5,213 nt of DNA from an uncultured Desulfovibrio sp. (GCA_946490455.1 CAMLXE010000147.1:1-5213); one strand, 5' to 3'; positions 1 to 5,065 are shown, counted from the first letter of the stretch. The notes: generated by a model not told the origin, from the letters alone. Program-made: numbers and translations.

Positions 1-114
1 CAGAAAGACAAGAAACGTCGTAAACAGAGTAAAGGCCATTACGACATGCATATTGCGCTTGCCGCCAGCCTGAGGCGACAGCAGCGCAGGGATCAGAGAA
101 AAAAGCAGCTTCAT
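1..114 (-). CDS. N-terminus of an inner-membrane protein, possibly a potassium-channel-like protein (partial)
   Basis: An ATG on the minus strand at 114-112 shares ATGA with the manC stop codon and opens a frame that runs without a stop for 38 codons to the window edge. The protein begins MKLLFSLIPALLSP, continues with a short polar stretch (GGKRN, residues 17-21) and then a hydrophobic segment from about residue 22 to the edge (VVMAFTLFTTFLVFL), which reads as the first transmembrane helix. The ATGA overlap and the lack of a good Shine-Dalgarno point to translational coupling with manC. The arrangement of a short amphipathic start, an R/K-N pair and then a helix resembles from memory the start of small two-helix potassium channel proteins (Ion_trans_2 family) in Desulfovibrio-like bacteria. 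The pore motif is outside the window, so that identity is inference. A 55-codon plus-strand frame over the same bases (to 168) is very basic and is probably the antisense shadow. Confidence 0.55.
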   Translation of the reverse strand, partial: MKLLFSLIPALLSPQAGGKRNMHVVMAFTLFTTFLVFL

Positions 115-1526
115 CCGTTACGACCGTACTTGTCATCAAACCTGACAATATCATCTTCACCCAGATAGGATCCAGACTGAATCTCAATGACCACAAGAGG
201 AACGATTCCCGGATTCTTCAAGCGATGTTCAGCTCCCAACGGTATATATACAGATTCATTTTCCGTATGCAGTGCCGTATGCCCATTGACCGTAACTTCT
301 GCCGTCCCTTCGACCACAACCCAATGTTCTGCACGGTGATAGTGCATCTGTAAGGACAGTTCCGCTCCAGAATTGACGATGAGCCGCTTGACCTGAAAAC
401 GATTGCCCAGAGCCAGCTGTTCATAGCTTCCCCAGGGACGATATACCAGAGGATGCAGTTCGGCTTCGGTACGGCCCCTGCTCCGGAGATCCTCCACAAG
501 AGCTTTGACCTGCTGCACAGAAGAACGGTTGGCCACCAATACGCTGTCAGGTGTTTCCACGATGACAAGATTGGACACGCCAAGCGCGGCTACCAGCCGA
601 TGCGTTCCGTGCAGGTAGCAGTCTTCCGTAGATTCAACGAGGGTATCACCGATGCAGACGTTGCCATGCGCATCATGCTCTGCCGCTTCATAAAAGGCCT
701 CCCAAGAGCCAAGATCGCTCCACTCGGCCGGAAGAGGTACGACAGCAACCCTGCTGGTCCTCTCCATCACTGCATAATCTATGGAATCTGAAGGGCAGGA
801 GAGAAAGGCTTCCTTGCCGGGACGCACAAAATCCATGTCTGCCTTGCGGCATGCCCAGGCTTCACAGCACGCTGCAAAAATCGCAGGTGCATGCTGTTTC
901 AATTCCTCAAGATAGACAGATGCACGGAACAGGAACATACCGCTGTTCCAGAAGCAGCCTCCCGCAGCCAGCATGGCTTCAGCATGAGCAGCATCCGGCT
1001 TCTCCACAAACCTTGTAACCGCATATCCGCCTGTACCCTGACGAGGCTCACCCTGAAGAATATATCCAAAACCCGTTTCAGGTCTTGAAGGTGTTATGCC
1101 GAAGGTTACAATATCTCCGGCAGCAGCGCAGGCACATCCCTGCTCCACAGCGTCTGCAAAGGCCTGCTGAGGACTGAGGGCATGATCGGAGGGAAGAACG
1201 AGCAAAAGGGGATCTTCTCCATTTTCCACGGCAGCCAGAGCGGCCATGGCAATGGCTGGAGCTGTGTTCCGTCCCTCGGGTTCCAGCAGAACTTCCCCCT
1301 GAATTTTTCTCGACTGAAGGTCTATCGCCGCATAAAATCGATGTTCCTCATTGCATACAACCAAAGGAGCAGAACTCCCGGGCAGTTGCATGGCCCGATC
1401 CAGTGTATCTCCAAAAAGGGTATGCCCTCCAAGATCCATGAACTGCTTTGGATACTTGGAACGGGAAAGTGGCCAGAGGCGAGTTCCACTTCCACCACAC
1501 AATATTACAGGACGCAACACAGTCAT
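111..1526 (-). CDS. manC: Mannose-1-phosphate guanylyltransferase / mannose-6-phosphate isomerase (bifunctional)
   Basis: This 471-residue enzyme, of normal length for the type II bifunctional ManC/AlgA/XanB family, makes GDP-mannose from mannose-1-phosphate and GTP. Its second domain interconverts fructose-6-phosphate and mannose-6-phosphate. It is cytosolic and supplies GDP-mannose, and through it GDP-fucose or GDP-rhamnose, for LPS O-antigen, capsule or exopolysaccharide. The nucleotidyltransferase domain (about 5-290) shows GGSGTRLWPLSR with PKQF at 11-29, LEPEGRNTAPA at 81-91, LPSDH at 111-115, FVEKP at 173-177, NSGMF at 194-198 and SDLGSW at 270-275. The cupin isomerase domain (about 355-469) shows RPWGSYE at 363-369, the metal-binding QMHYHRAEHW at 393-402, the second histidine in GAEHRLKNPG at 431-440 and a conserved C-terminal DDIVRFDDKYGR. 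No key residue is missing. The ATG at 1526 fits the family N-terminus and has AAGGA upstream. No phosphomannomutase is adjacent; the next gene overlaps its stop. Confidence 0.96.
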   Translation of the reverse strand: MTVLRPVILCGGSGTRLWPLSRSKYPKQFMDLGGHTLFGDTLDRAMQLPGSSAPLVVCNEEHRFYAAIDLQSRKIQGEVLLEPEGRNTAPAIAMAALAAVENGEDPLLLVLPSDHALSPQQAFADAVEQGCACAAAGDIVTFGITPSRPETGFGYILQGEPRQGTGGYAVTRFVEKPDAAHAEAMLAAGGCFWNSGMFLFRASVYLEELKQHAPAIFAACCEAWACRKADMDFVRPGKEAFLSCPSDSIDYAVMERTSRVAVVPLPAEWSDLGSWEAFYEAAEHDAHGNVCIGDTLVESTEDCYLHGTHRLVAALGVSNLVIVETPDSVLVANRSSVQQVKALVEDLRSRGRTEAELHPLVYRPWGSYEQLALGNRFQVKRLIVNSGAELSLQMHYHRAEHWVVVEGTAEVTVNGHTALHTENESVYIPLGAEHRLKNPGIVPLVVIEIQSGSYLGEDDIVRFDDKYGRNG

Positions 1527-1534
1527 TGAATTCT

Positions 1535-1569
1535 CTATCCTTAAAATTAGAACATGTTAACTATCCTTA
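1535..1569. repeat. Nine-base direct repeat carrying a duplicated Shine-Dalgarno in the manC leader
   Basis: CTATCCTTA occurs at 1535-1543 and again at 1561-1569, with start points 26 bases apart. Read on the minus strand, both copies give TAAGGATAG, that is, two Shine-Dalgarno sequences. Between them lies the eight-base palindrome AACATGTT (1551-1558). On the minus strand the upstream copy is followed at 8-base spacing by ATG TTC TAA (1555-1547), and the downstream copy by the manC ATG. The repeat is certain; a role in translation control or as an operator is inference. Confidence 0.5.
1538..1542 (-). promoter_or_regulatory. Ribosome binding site of manC
   Basis: AAGGA on the minus strand lies 11 bases before the manC ATG, slightly longer than ideal spacing. 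It is part of a nine-base repeat (CTATCCTTA on the plus strand at 1535-1543 and 1561-1569). The upstream copy is the better spaced one, but it sits before a two-codon frame rather than before manC. Confidence 0.6.
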
Positions 1570-1621
1570 CAGCACACAGAAAAGTCACTCCACGATAACG
1601 TGCGGTATCCTGGATGTCCAT
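1547..1621 (-). CDS. Candidate 24-codon leader ORF upstream of manC
   Basis: An ATG at 1621-1619 starts a 24-codon minus-strand frame ending at TAA 1549-1547, 20 bases before the manC ATG. A strong Shine-Dalgarno, GGAGG (1633-1629), precedes it at 7-base spacing. The peptide begins MDIQDTARYRG and then has a mildly hydrophobic segment with one cysteine (VTFLCAVRIVNMF). I recognise no family. Its last two sense codons coincide with the Met-Phe mini-frame that has its own AAGGA, so internal re-initiation is possible. A sigma70-like promoter can be read inside this frame (1592-1620). If that promoter is the real one, the ORF is not transcribed with manC from it, and the two readings compete. The only support is the ribosome binding site and position. 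Confidence 0.25.
   Translation of the reverse strand: MDIQDTARYRGVTFLCAVRIVNMF
1592..1620 (-). promoter_or_regulatory. Candidate sigma70 promoter for manC
   Basis: On the minus strand TGGACA (1620-1615, five of six matches to TTGACA) is separated by exactly 17 bases from TATCGT (1597-1592, four of six matches to TATAAT). Transcription would start near 1585, giving a leader of about 58 bases that contains both AAGGATAG copies. This was matched by eye with no expression evidence. It overlaps the candidate 24-codon ORF. Confidence 0.35.
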
Positions 1622-1797
1622 GGTGTGCCCTCCCCGAATTCCATTTTCGAAGAACATTCCGTGGCTGTTTCTGAAAAACTTTTTGCAGACTTCCTGAAAT
1701 CAAAGACAAGGTTTATGGTTCTCTCTGTCCATGAGAATACTGTCTTTTCAAGAGGCGTCCGGGAAAGGACTCCGACGTCAACAGTCCCAGGCGAAGC

Positions 1798-1833
1798 CTT
1801 TTCAGCAGAAAAGAATTTTCTCCATACTGAAAG
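1798..1833. repeat. Compound inverted repeat upstream of ydcF
   Basis: The outer arms CTTTTCAG (1798-1805) and CTGAAAG (1827-1833) pair with one bulged T. Inside them AGAAAA (1807-1812) and TTTTCT (1816-1821) pair around GAA. It could be a protein-binding site or a leader hairpin for ydcF. It lacks the GC-rich stem and terminal T-run of an intrinsic terminator. Confidence 0.3.
1799..1828 (+). promoter_or_regulatory. Weak candidate promoter for ydcF
   Basis: TTTTCA (1799-1804) and CATACT (1823-1828) each match the sigma70 hexamers at four of six positions and are 18 bases apart. Transcription would start near 1835, about 35 bases before the ydcF ATG. The site overlaps the hairpin at 1798-1833. 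This is the best candidate I could find by eye and is not strong. Confidence 0.2.
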
Positions 1834-1869
1834 CTTCATGACCGAAACGCTCTAACCTCTTATGTCTGT

Positions 1870-2472
1870 ATGCCAAAAAAGTTCATCTCCAATGTCGTCA
1901 AACGGATTTGGCAAGGTCTCCTGCATGCACTGCCTATACTCGGTGCGGCAACACTGCTCTGCGGTCTGGTCATATGCCTTCTCCTCCATGAAGCCACCAG
2001 CTGGCTCAGAGCTGAAATCCCTCTGGATCAGGCGGACTGGATTGTCATCCTGGGAGGGGAATCCGGACAGCGTGTTATCGGAGCAGCAGAAGCCTATCAT
2101 CAGGGAATTTCCCGTCAGGTTTTTGTTTCAGGCTCTGGAGACTGCGATCTGATCGCACGACGTCTCCGCATGACAGGCGTATCCAATATTCGCTCTGAAT
2201 GCAGATCCCGTAACACCTATGAAAACGCAGTATTGACGCGACAGGCTCTGGAGTCTGGCAATCCGCAAAGAATTCTTCTGATCACAAGCTGGTATCACAC
2301 CAAACGAGCCCTGCACACCTTTGAAAAAGTATGGCCAGATGTAACCTTTGGCGTTCATGGCGTCCATCCCGGGATGACTCTGAGCAACCGGTTCAAGATC
2401 TACGAAGCAGGCAGTATCCTTGCTGAATATGTCAAAAGAGGCTGGTACATGTTCCGCTATGGAATTTTCTGA
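1870..2472 (+). CDS. YdcF/ElyC/SanA-like family protein (DUF218), membrane-anchored
   Basis: This 200-residue protein has a short basic N-terminus and one hydrophobic helix at about residues 21-40 (LPILGAATLLCGLVICLLL), so the DUF218 domain probably faces the periplasm. The domain shows a strand ending ILGG at 60-63, then RVIGAAEAY at 68-76, VFVSGSG at 84-90, SRNTYENA at 113-120 and ILLITSWYHTKRA at 135-147, with a glutamate near 179. These are hallmarks of the family that includes E. coli YdcF, SanA and ElyC. Relatives are linked to envelope integrity and to peptidoglycan or lipid-carrier intermediates, but no biochemical activity can be assigned. The C-terminus ends YMFRYGIF without an extra domain. 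I see no clear Shine-Dalgarno before ATG 1870, and an in-frame stop at 1828-1830 with no other start codon after it leaves little choice. The gene is monocistronic, divergent from manC and convergent with the ABC gene. Confidence 0.88.
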   Translation: MPKKFISNVVKRIWQGLLHALPILGAATLLCGLVICLLLHEATSWLRAEIPLDQADWIVILGGESGQRVIGAAEAYHQGISRQVFVSGSGDCDLIARRLRMTGVSNIRSECRSRNTYENAVLTRQALESGNPQRILLITSWYHTKRALHTFEKVWPDVTFGVHGVHPGMTLSNRFKIYEAGSILAEYVKRGWYMFRYGIF

Positions 2473-2507
2473 AATCGCCTGACCGACAATACGTGACAGG
2501 GAAACAG

Positions 2508-2532
2508 GAAGTCTTGCGCTTCTCGCGACTTC
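2508..2532. terminator. Hairpin between convergent ydcF and the ABC ATPase gene, possible terminator
   Basis: GAAGTC (2508-2513) pairs with GACTTC (2527-2532), and inside it GCG (2516-2518) pairs with CGC (2524-2526) around a five-base loop, with TT bulged. The right arm covers two bases of the ABC gene stop codon (2533-2531). Neither strand has a clear run of T after the stem, so this is not a classic intrinsic terminator. Its place in the 58-base convergent gap makes a transcription-ending or mRNA-stabilising role plausible. Confidence 0.35.
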
Positions 2533-3487
2533 ACGCCCCATACAAATGGCAACGAACCCAATGGCCTGGTTCAATTTCCTGGAGCTCCGGCAACACATCC
2601 CGACAACACGGCATGGCCTGCGTGCAGCGAGGATGAAAGGCACATCCCGATGGGGGGGCAAAGGGACTCGGCATTTCCCCCTCTAAAAATGGTCTTGTAT
2701 TTCTTCCTGCCGGGTCATGTACAGGTGCTGCCGCCAGCAAGGCTTGCGTGTAGGGATGAGCCGCCGAACCAAACAGCGTGCTCCTGTCTGCCTGCTCCAC
2801 GATACGTCCAAGATACATGACGGCAACCCTGTCGCTCATATAGCCAACTACAGAGAGATCATGCGAAATGAACAGATAGGTCAGGCCAAACTCCTGCTGC
2901 ACATCCTTCAGCAGATTGAGAACCTGAGCCTGCACCGAGGCGTCCAGAGCTGATACGGCCTCATCACAGACCACAAGCTCAGGGTGGGTAATCAAAGCAC
3001 GCGCAATGGCAATCCGCTGGCGTTGCCCTCCTGAAAATTCATGTGGATACCTTGCGGCATGATCCGGCCGTAATCCTACCCGGGCCAGCATTTCCCCGAC
3101 CAGCTGTCTGCGCTCCGAACGCGAGGTACTGGCAAGCAGGGGTTCGGCTACGGAAGTCCCCACACGCAGTCTGGGATTCAGGGATGAAAAGGGATCCTGA
3201 AAGACCATCTGAAGATGGCCAGAAAGTTCATCTTCCCCAGTCTCCGCAAAGGAACGCCCCATAAAGGAAATGGTTCCTGCCGAAGGAGGCAGCAAACGCA
3301 CGGCCATACGCGCCAGTGTGGACTTGCCGCAACCGGATTCTCCCACCAGACCCAGTGTTTCTCCGGGGAAAAGAGACAGAGAAAGGTTCGTCACAGCATG
3401 GACTTCACCATCATTCTGACCAAAAATTCCCTGATGGACAGCAAAAGTTCGGCTAACATCCCTGAATTCCAAAAGAGGTTCTGTCAT
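2531..3487 (-). CDS. Oligopeptide/dipeptide-type ABC transporter ATP-binding protein (OppF/DppF family)
   Basis: This 318-residue cytoplasmic ATPase is of usual OppF/DppF length and would power import of peptides or a related solute (nickel, glutathione) through two inner-membrane permeases. Counting from the chosen ATG, it shows Walker A GESGCGKST at 49-57, the Q-loop in QMVFQDPFSSLNPRLR near 97, the signature FSGGQRQR at 151-158, Walker B LVVCDEAVSALD at 171-182 and the H-loop histidine in FISHD at 209. The C-terminal oligopeptide domain has HPYTQALL at 244-251 and the cysteine set GCAFHPRC (282, 288), C295 and C313. In family members this set can hold an iron-sulfur cluster. ATG 3487 is chosen over TTG 3520 because GAGGTG lies just before it and the extra 11 residues are not family-like. 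No permease or binding-protein gene is adjacent: fadL diverges upstream and ydcF converges downstream, so it is an orphan ATPase. The exact substrate cannot be read. A run of seven C on the coding strand (2658-2652) lies in the C-terminal domain. Confidence 0.93.
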   Translation of the reverse strand: MTEPLLEFRDVSRTFAVHQGIFGQNDGEVHAVTNLSLSLFPGETLGLVGESGCGKSTLARMAVRLLPPSAGTISFMGRSFAETGEDELSGHLQMVFQDPFSSLNPRLRVGTSVAEPLLASTSRSERRQLVGEMLARVGLRPDHAARYPHEFSGGQRQRIAIARALITHPELVVCDEAVSALDASVQAQVLNLLKDVQQEFGLTYLFISHDLSVVGYMSDRVAVMYLGRIVEQADRSTLFGSAAHPYTQALLAAAPVHDPAGRNTRPFLEGEMPSPFAPPSGCAFHPRCTQAMPCCRDVLPELQEIEPGHWVRCHLYGA

Positions 3488-3491
3488 TGCC

Positions 3492-3497
3492 CACCTC
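3492..3497 (-). promoter_or_regulatory. Ribosome binding site that decides the ABC ATPase start
   Basis: GAGGTG on the minus strand ends four bases before ATG 3487, with the GAGG core six bases away. The alternative TTG at 3520 has no comparable site, so the ATG is preferred. Confidence 0.6.
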
Positions 3498-3548
3498 GAC
3501 GAGCCGGGGAGAAAGGCCAAGGAAGTTCATGCATTGAAACCGGTAGCC

Positions 3549-3564
3549 TTTTTTTATTTTTTTT
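3549..3564. repeat. Homopolymer tract T7-A-T8
   Basis: Sixteen bases consist of seven T, one A and eight T on the plus strand, in a window otherwise balanced in composition. The tract lies in the divergent spacer between the ABC ATPase and fadL. It may bend the DNA, act as an upstream element or be a slippage-prone start region. No GC-rich stem precedes it on the plus strand, so I do not call it a terminator. Confidence 0.7.
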
Positions 3565-3577
3565 GATATAAAATCAA
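3563..3577. repeat. Inverted repeat TTGAT-N5-ATCAA, possible operator in the ABC/fadL spacer
   Basis: TTGAT (3563-3567) and ATCAA (3573-3577) flank ATAAA. The repeat overlaps the candidate ABC promoter and could bind a regulator affecting both divergent genes. The plus-strand bases AATCAACATTTTC (3572-3584) also match an IHF core (WATCAANNNNTTR) except at the last base. In such AT-rich DNA, five-base arms can arise by chance. Confidence 0.3.
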
Positions 3578-3593
3578 CATTTTCTGGTCGCAA
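3565..3593 (-). promoter_or_regulatory. Candidate promoter for the ABC ATPase gene
   Basis: On the minus strand TTGCGA (3593-3588) and TATATC (3570-3565) are exactly 17 bases apart, each matching four of six sigma70 consensus positions. Initiation would fall near 3558, inside the A8-T-A7 run of the minus strand, giving a leader of about 70 bases. The minus 10 element sits within the inverted repeat 3563-3577. Confidence 0.35.
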
Positions 3594-3706
3594 TTACTGT
3601 TGTCGACATTTTCCATCTGCCGAAGCCCTTCACTTCTGCCGTGGAGCTTCTTCAAAACGGATACCATCGCTCCTTACGGTGGTCAAACATTCCCCTGGAG
3701 GGGGAA

Positions 3707-3711
3707 AAGGA
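3707..3711 (+). promoter_or_regulatory. Ribosome binding site of the fadL-like gene
   Basis: AAGGA stands eight bases before ATG 3720, which fixes the start at the signal peptide rather than at the upstream in-frame TTG 3600. A second purine block, GGAGGGGG, lies just upstream and is better spaced for the ATG at 3712 that opens a three-codon frame. Confidence 0.7.
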
Positions 3712-3719
3712 ATGTCTGC

Positions 3720-4970
3720 ATGAAACGGCTCTTGACCCTGTTGCTTAGTATCACCACAGCTCTAACTCTGACAGGAACGGCTCTCGCCGAAGGTTTTGCC
3801 CTCTCCGATTTTGGCGCACGAGGGACAGGTCTTGCAGGTGGTATGGTCGGCAGAGCGGACGATGCGTCCGCTGTTGCCTGGAACCCTGCGGGTATCACCC
3901 AGCTTCCCGGGACCCATACCATGTTCGGTTTCACCGTAATCCAGCCAGCAGGGACGCTGGACAGCAAAGTCAACGGCAACACGATCTCGACCGATGTAGA
4001 CAGGCATACCTGGGTCAACCCGCACGCCTACCTCACCCATCAGTACAGCGACCGTCTATGGTTTGGCCTTGGCCTCTTTTCCCGTTTTGGGCTTGGCAAC
4101 TCCTACCCCGACAACTGGCCAGGCCACTACAATCTTGAATACATCAGCCTGCGCACGATTTCACTGAATCCCAATATTGCCTACAAGGTCACCGACAAGC
4201 TTTCGCTTGCGGCAGGCATAGAAATCATGGGTGCAGACATGCTGATGAAAAAGGATCAGTCTCTGGCAGGCTATGGTTTTCCGCTGGACGTTCAGAACAG
4301 GCTGGACGGACAGAGCGTGGGTATTGGCGTCAACCTTGCCGCCCACTACAAGTTCAACGACCAGTGGGCGGCAGGCCTCACCTGGCGCAGCGGGGTCAGT
4401 CAGCACGTCAAGGGTGATTCCAAATTCAAGTCCGATGTTCCCGGGGTTGAAAACGCCATCTCACCTCTTCTGAATTCCAATCTGCACGGCAATCTGCACC
4501 TTCCCGACCAGTTCTCCGCCGGTGTCGTCTGGCGTCCTTCCGAAACACTCAGCTTTGAAGCCGGGGCTGTCTATACAGTGTGGAGCCGTTACCGTTCTCT
4601 GAATATTCATCTCGAAGATCCTGTAAACACAACTGTCTACAGTCAGAAGAACTGGCACGACACCTGGGCATTCAACCTGAGCGCCGAATATCAGGCTCTG
4701 GACTGGCTGACCTTGAGAGCCGGTTATATCTATGAAACCAGCAGCATGGATGCAGGTACGGCCGACTATATGACACCGAGCAACGGACGTCAGCGTTTCA
4801 CCGTTGGTGTCGGTTTCCAGTGGGACAACTGGACACTTGACCTCGCCTATGCCTATCTGCACATCAAACCTCTGGACTACAACTCTTCCACGGCTGCTGG
4901 CGTCGTTCCAGGGCGCAGTCATAGCGGCCTCAGCCATCTTGCGGCCATGTCTGTCGGCTACAAGTTCTAG
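3720..4970 (+). CDS. FadL/OmpP1/TodX family outer-membrane transport protein
   Basis: This 416-residue protein is predicted to be a 14-strand outer-membrane barrel that lets long-chain fatty acids or other hydrophobic compounds cross the outer membrane by lateral diffusion. A signal peptide is clear: MKR, a hydrophobic core at about 4-20 and cleavage after ALA at residue 23. The mature N-terminus has the family hatch region, GFALSDFGARGTGLAGG followed by RADDASAVAWNPAGITQL (about 25-62), which includes the conserved NPAG. The rest is alternating amphipathic strands (for example 208-225, 264-290, 315-338, 357-382), ending in YKF with the C-terminal phenylalanine used for barrel assembly. An in-frame extension back to TTG 3600 gives 40 residues unlike a leader and is rejected; AAGGA precedes ATG 3720. 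It is likely monocistronic, with a terminator 22 bases after its stop. The substrate cannot be told from sequence, and family members also serve as toluene or alkane channels, so I give no gene symbol. Confidence 0.93.
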   Translation: MKRLLTLLLSITTALTLTGTALAEGFALSDFGARGTGLAGGMVGRADDASAVAWNPAGITQLPGTHTMFGFTVIQPAGTLDSKVNGNTISTDVDRHTWVNPHAYLTHQYSDRLWFGLGLFSRFGLGNSYPDNWPGHYNLEYISLRTISLNPNIAYKVTDKLSLAAGIEIMGADMLMKKDQSLAGYGFPLDVQNRLDGQSVGIGVNLAAHYKFNDQWAAGLTWRSGVSQHVKGDSKFKSDVPGVENAISPLLNSNLHGNLHLPDQFSAGVVWRPSETLSFEAGAVYTVWSRYRSLNIHLEDPVNTTVYSQKNWHDTWAFNLSAEYQALDWLTLRAGYIYETSSMDAGTADYMTPSNGRQRFTVGVGFQWDNWTLDLAYAYLHIKPLDYNSSTAAGVVPGRSHSGLSHLAAMSVGYKF

Positions 4971-4992
4971 AGTGCGTTTTCAGACAAAAAAT

Positions 4993-5023
4993 AAAAGGCA
5001 GCCCTTTTCATGGACTGCCTTTT
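4993..5023. terminator. Bidirectional rho-independent terminator between fadL and hldD
   Basis: AAAAGGCAG (4993-5001) pairs with CTGCCTTTT (5015-5023) around a 13-base loop. The plus strand continues into one more T, finishing a five-T run. On the minus strand the stem is followed by TTTTATTTTTT (4996-4986). The structure lies in the 95-base convergent gap and can end transcripts from both sides. Confidence 0.85.
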
Positions 5024-5036
5024 TCTGTCGGACAAC

Positions 5037-5064
5037 TCCGGAGCCCTGTTCCGGACTTCCGGAA
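5037..5064. repeat. Cluster of three TCCGGA palindromes
   Basis: TCCGGA occurs at 5037-5042, 5050-5055 and 5058-5063, the last extended to TTCCGGAA (5057-5064). Each is self-complementary and any two copies can pair. They lie directly after the hldD stop codon and could form alternative hairpins in its 3' untranslated region. Confidence 0.45.
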
Positions 5065-5065
5065 A

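Larger units (their letters stand above)
1527..1869. other. 343-base intergenic region between divergent manC and ydcF
   Basis: Neither strand holds a gene I recognise. The right half contains several short inverted repeats: TGGATGTCCA at 1611-1620, GGACT/AGTCC at 1767-1771 and 1783-1787, and a compound hairpin at 1798-1833. Open frames of 84 codons (minus, 1585-1839) and 135 codons (plus, 1448-1855) cross the region. Neither has a good ribosome binding site and neither peptide resembles a known family, so I treat them as chance frames. The region must carry the promoters for both flanking genes. A small RNA here cannot be excluded. Confidence 0.6.

Noticed and set aside
1..168. Plus-strand frame of 55 codons entering from the left edge, rich in Lys and Arg
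   Set aside because: It overlaps the conserved C-terminus of manC on the other strand. The minus-strand reading gives a coupled start and a hydrophobic helix, which explains the bases better.
1585..1839. 84-codon minus-strand open frame in the manC/ydcF spacer
   Set aside because: It has no ribosome binding site at a usable distance and the peptide resembles no family I know. The plus strand is open over the same stretch, so open frames are easy to obtain here.
1448..1855. 135-codon plus-strand open frame starting inside manC
   Set aside because: Its first part is antisense to the conserved ManC N-terminus and it lacks a ribosome binding site. The peptide has no recognisable domain.
2128..2661. 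177-codon minus-strand open frame across ydcF and the end of the ABC gene
   Set aside because: It is antisense to a clear DUF218 domain and overlaps the ABC C-terminal domain in another frame. It is a shadow frame.
3488..3520. TTG start for the ABC ATPase giving 11 more residues
   Set aside because: ATG 3487 has a well placed GAGGTG, and the protein from that point (MTEPLLEFRDVS) matches the usual family start.
3518..3564. Plus-strand terminator ending in the T7-A-T8 run
   Set aside because: The preceding bases form only a weak stem (GTTCA/TGAAAC with a bulge) separated from the T-run by eight bases, and no plus-strand gene ends upstream of it.
3565..3584. Fur box in the fadL/ABC spacer
   Set aside because: Agreement with the 19-base Fur consensus is limited mainly to the first GATA and scattered A/T positions, as expected in AT-rich DNA.
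3600..3719. In-frame N-terminal extension of the FadL protein from TTG
   Set aside because: A complete signal peptide starts at ATG 3720 behind AAGGA. The extension would bury it behind 40 residues.
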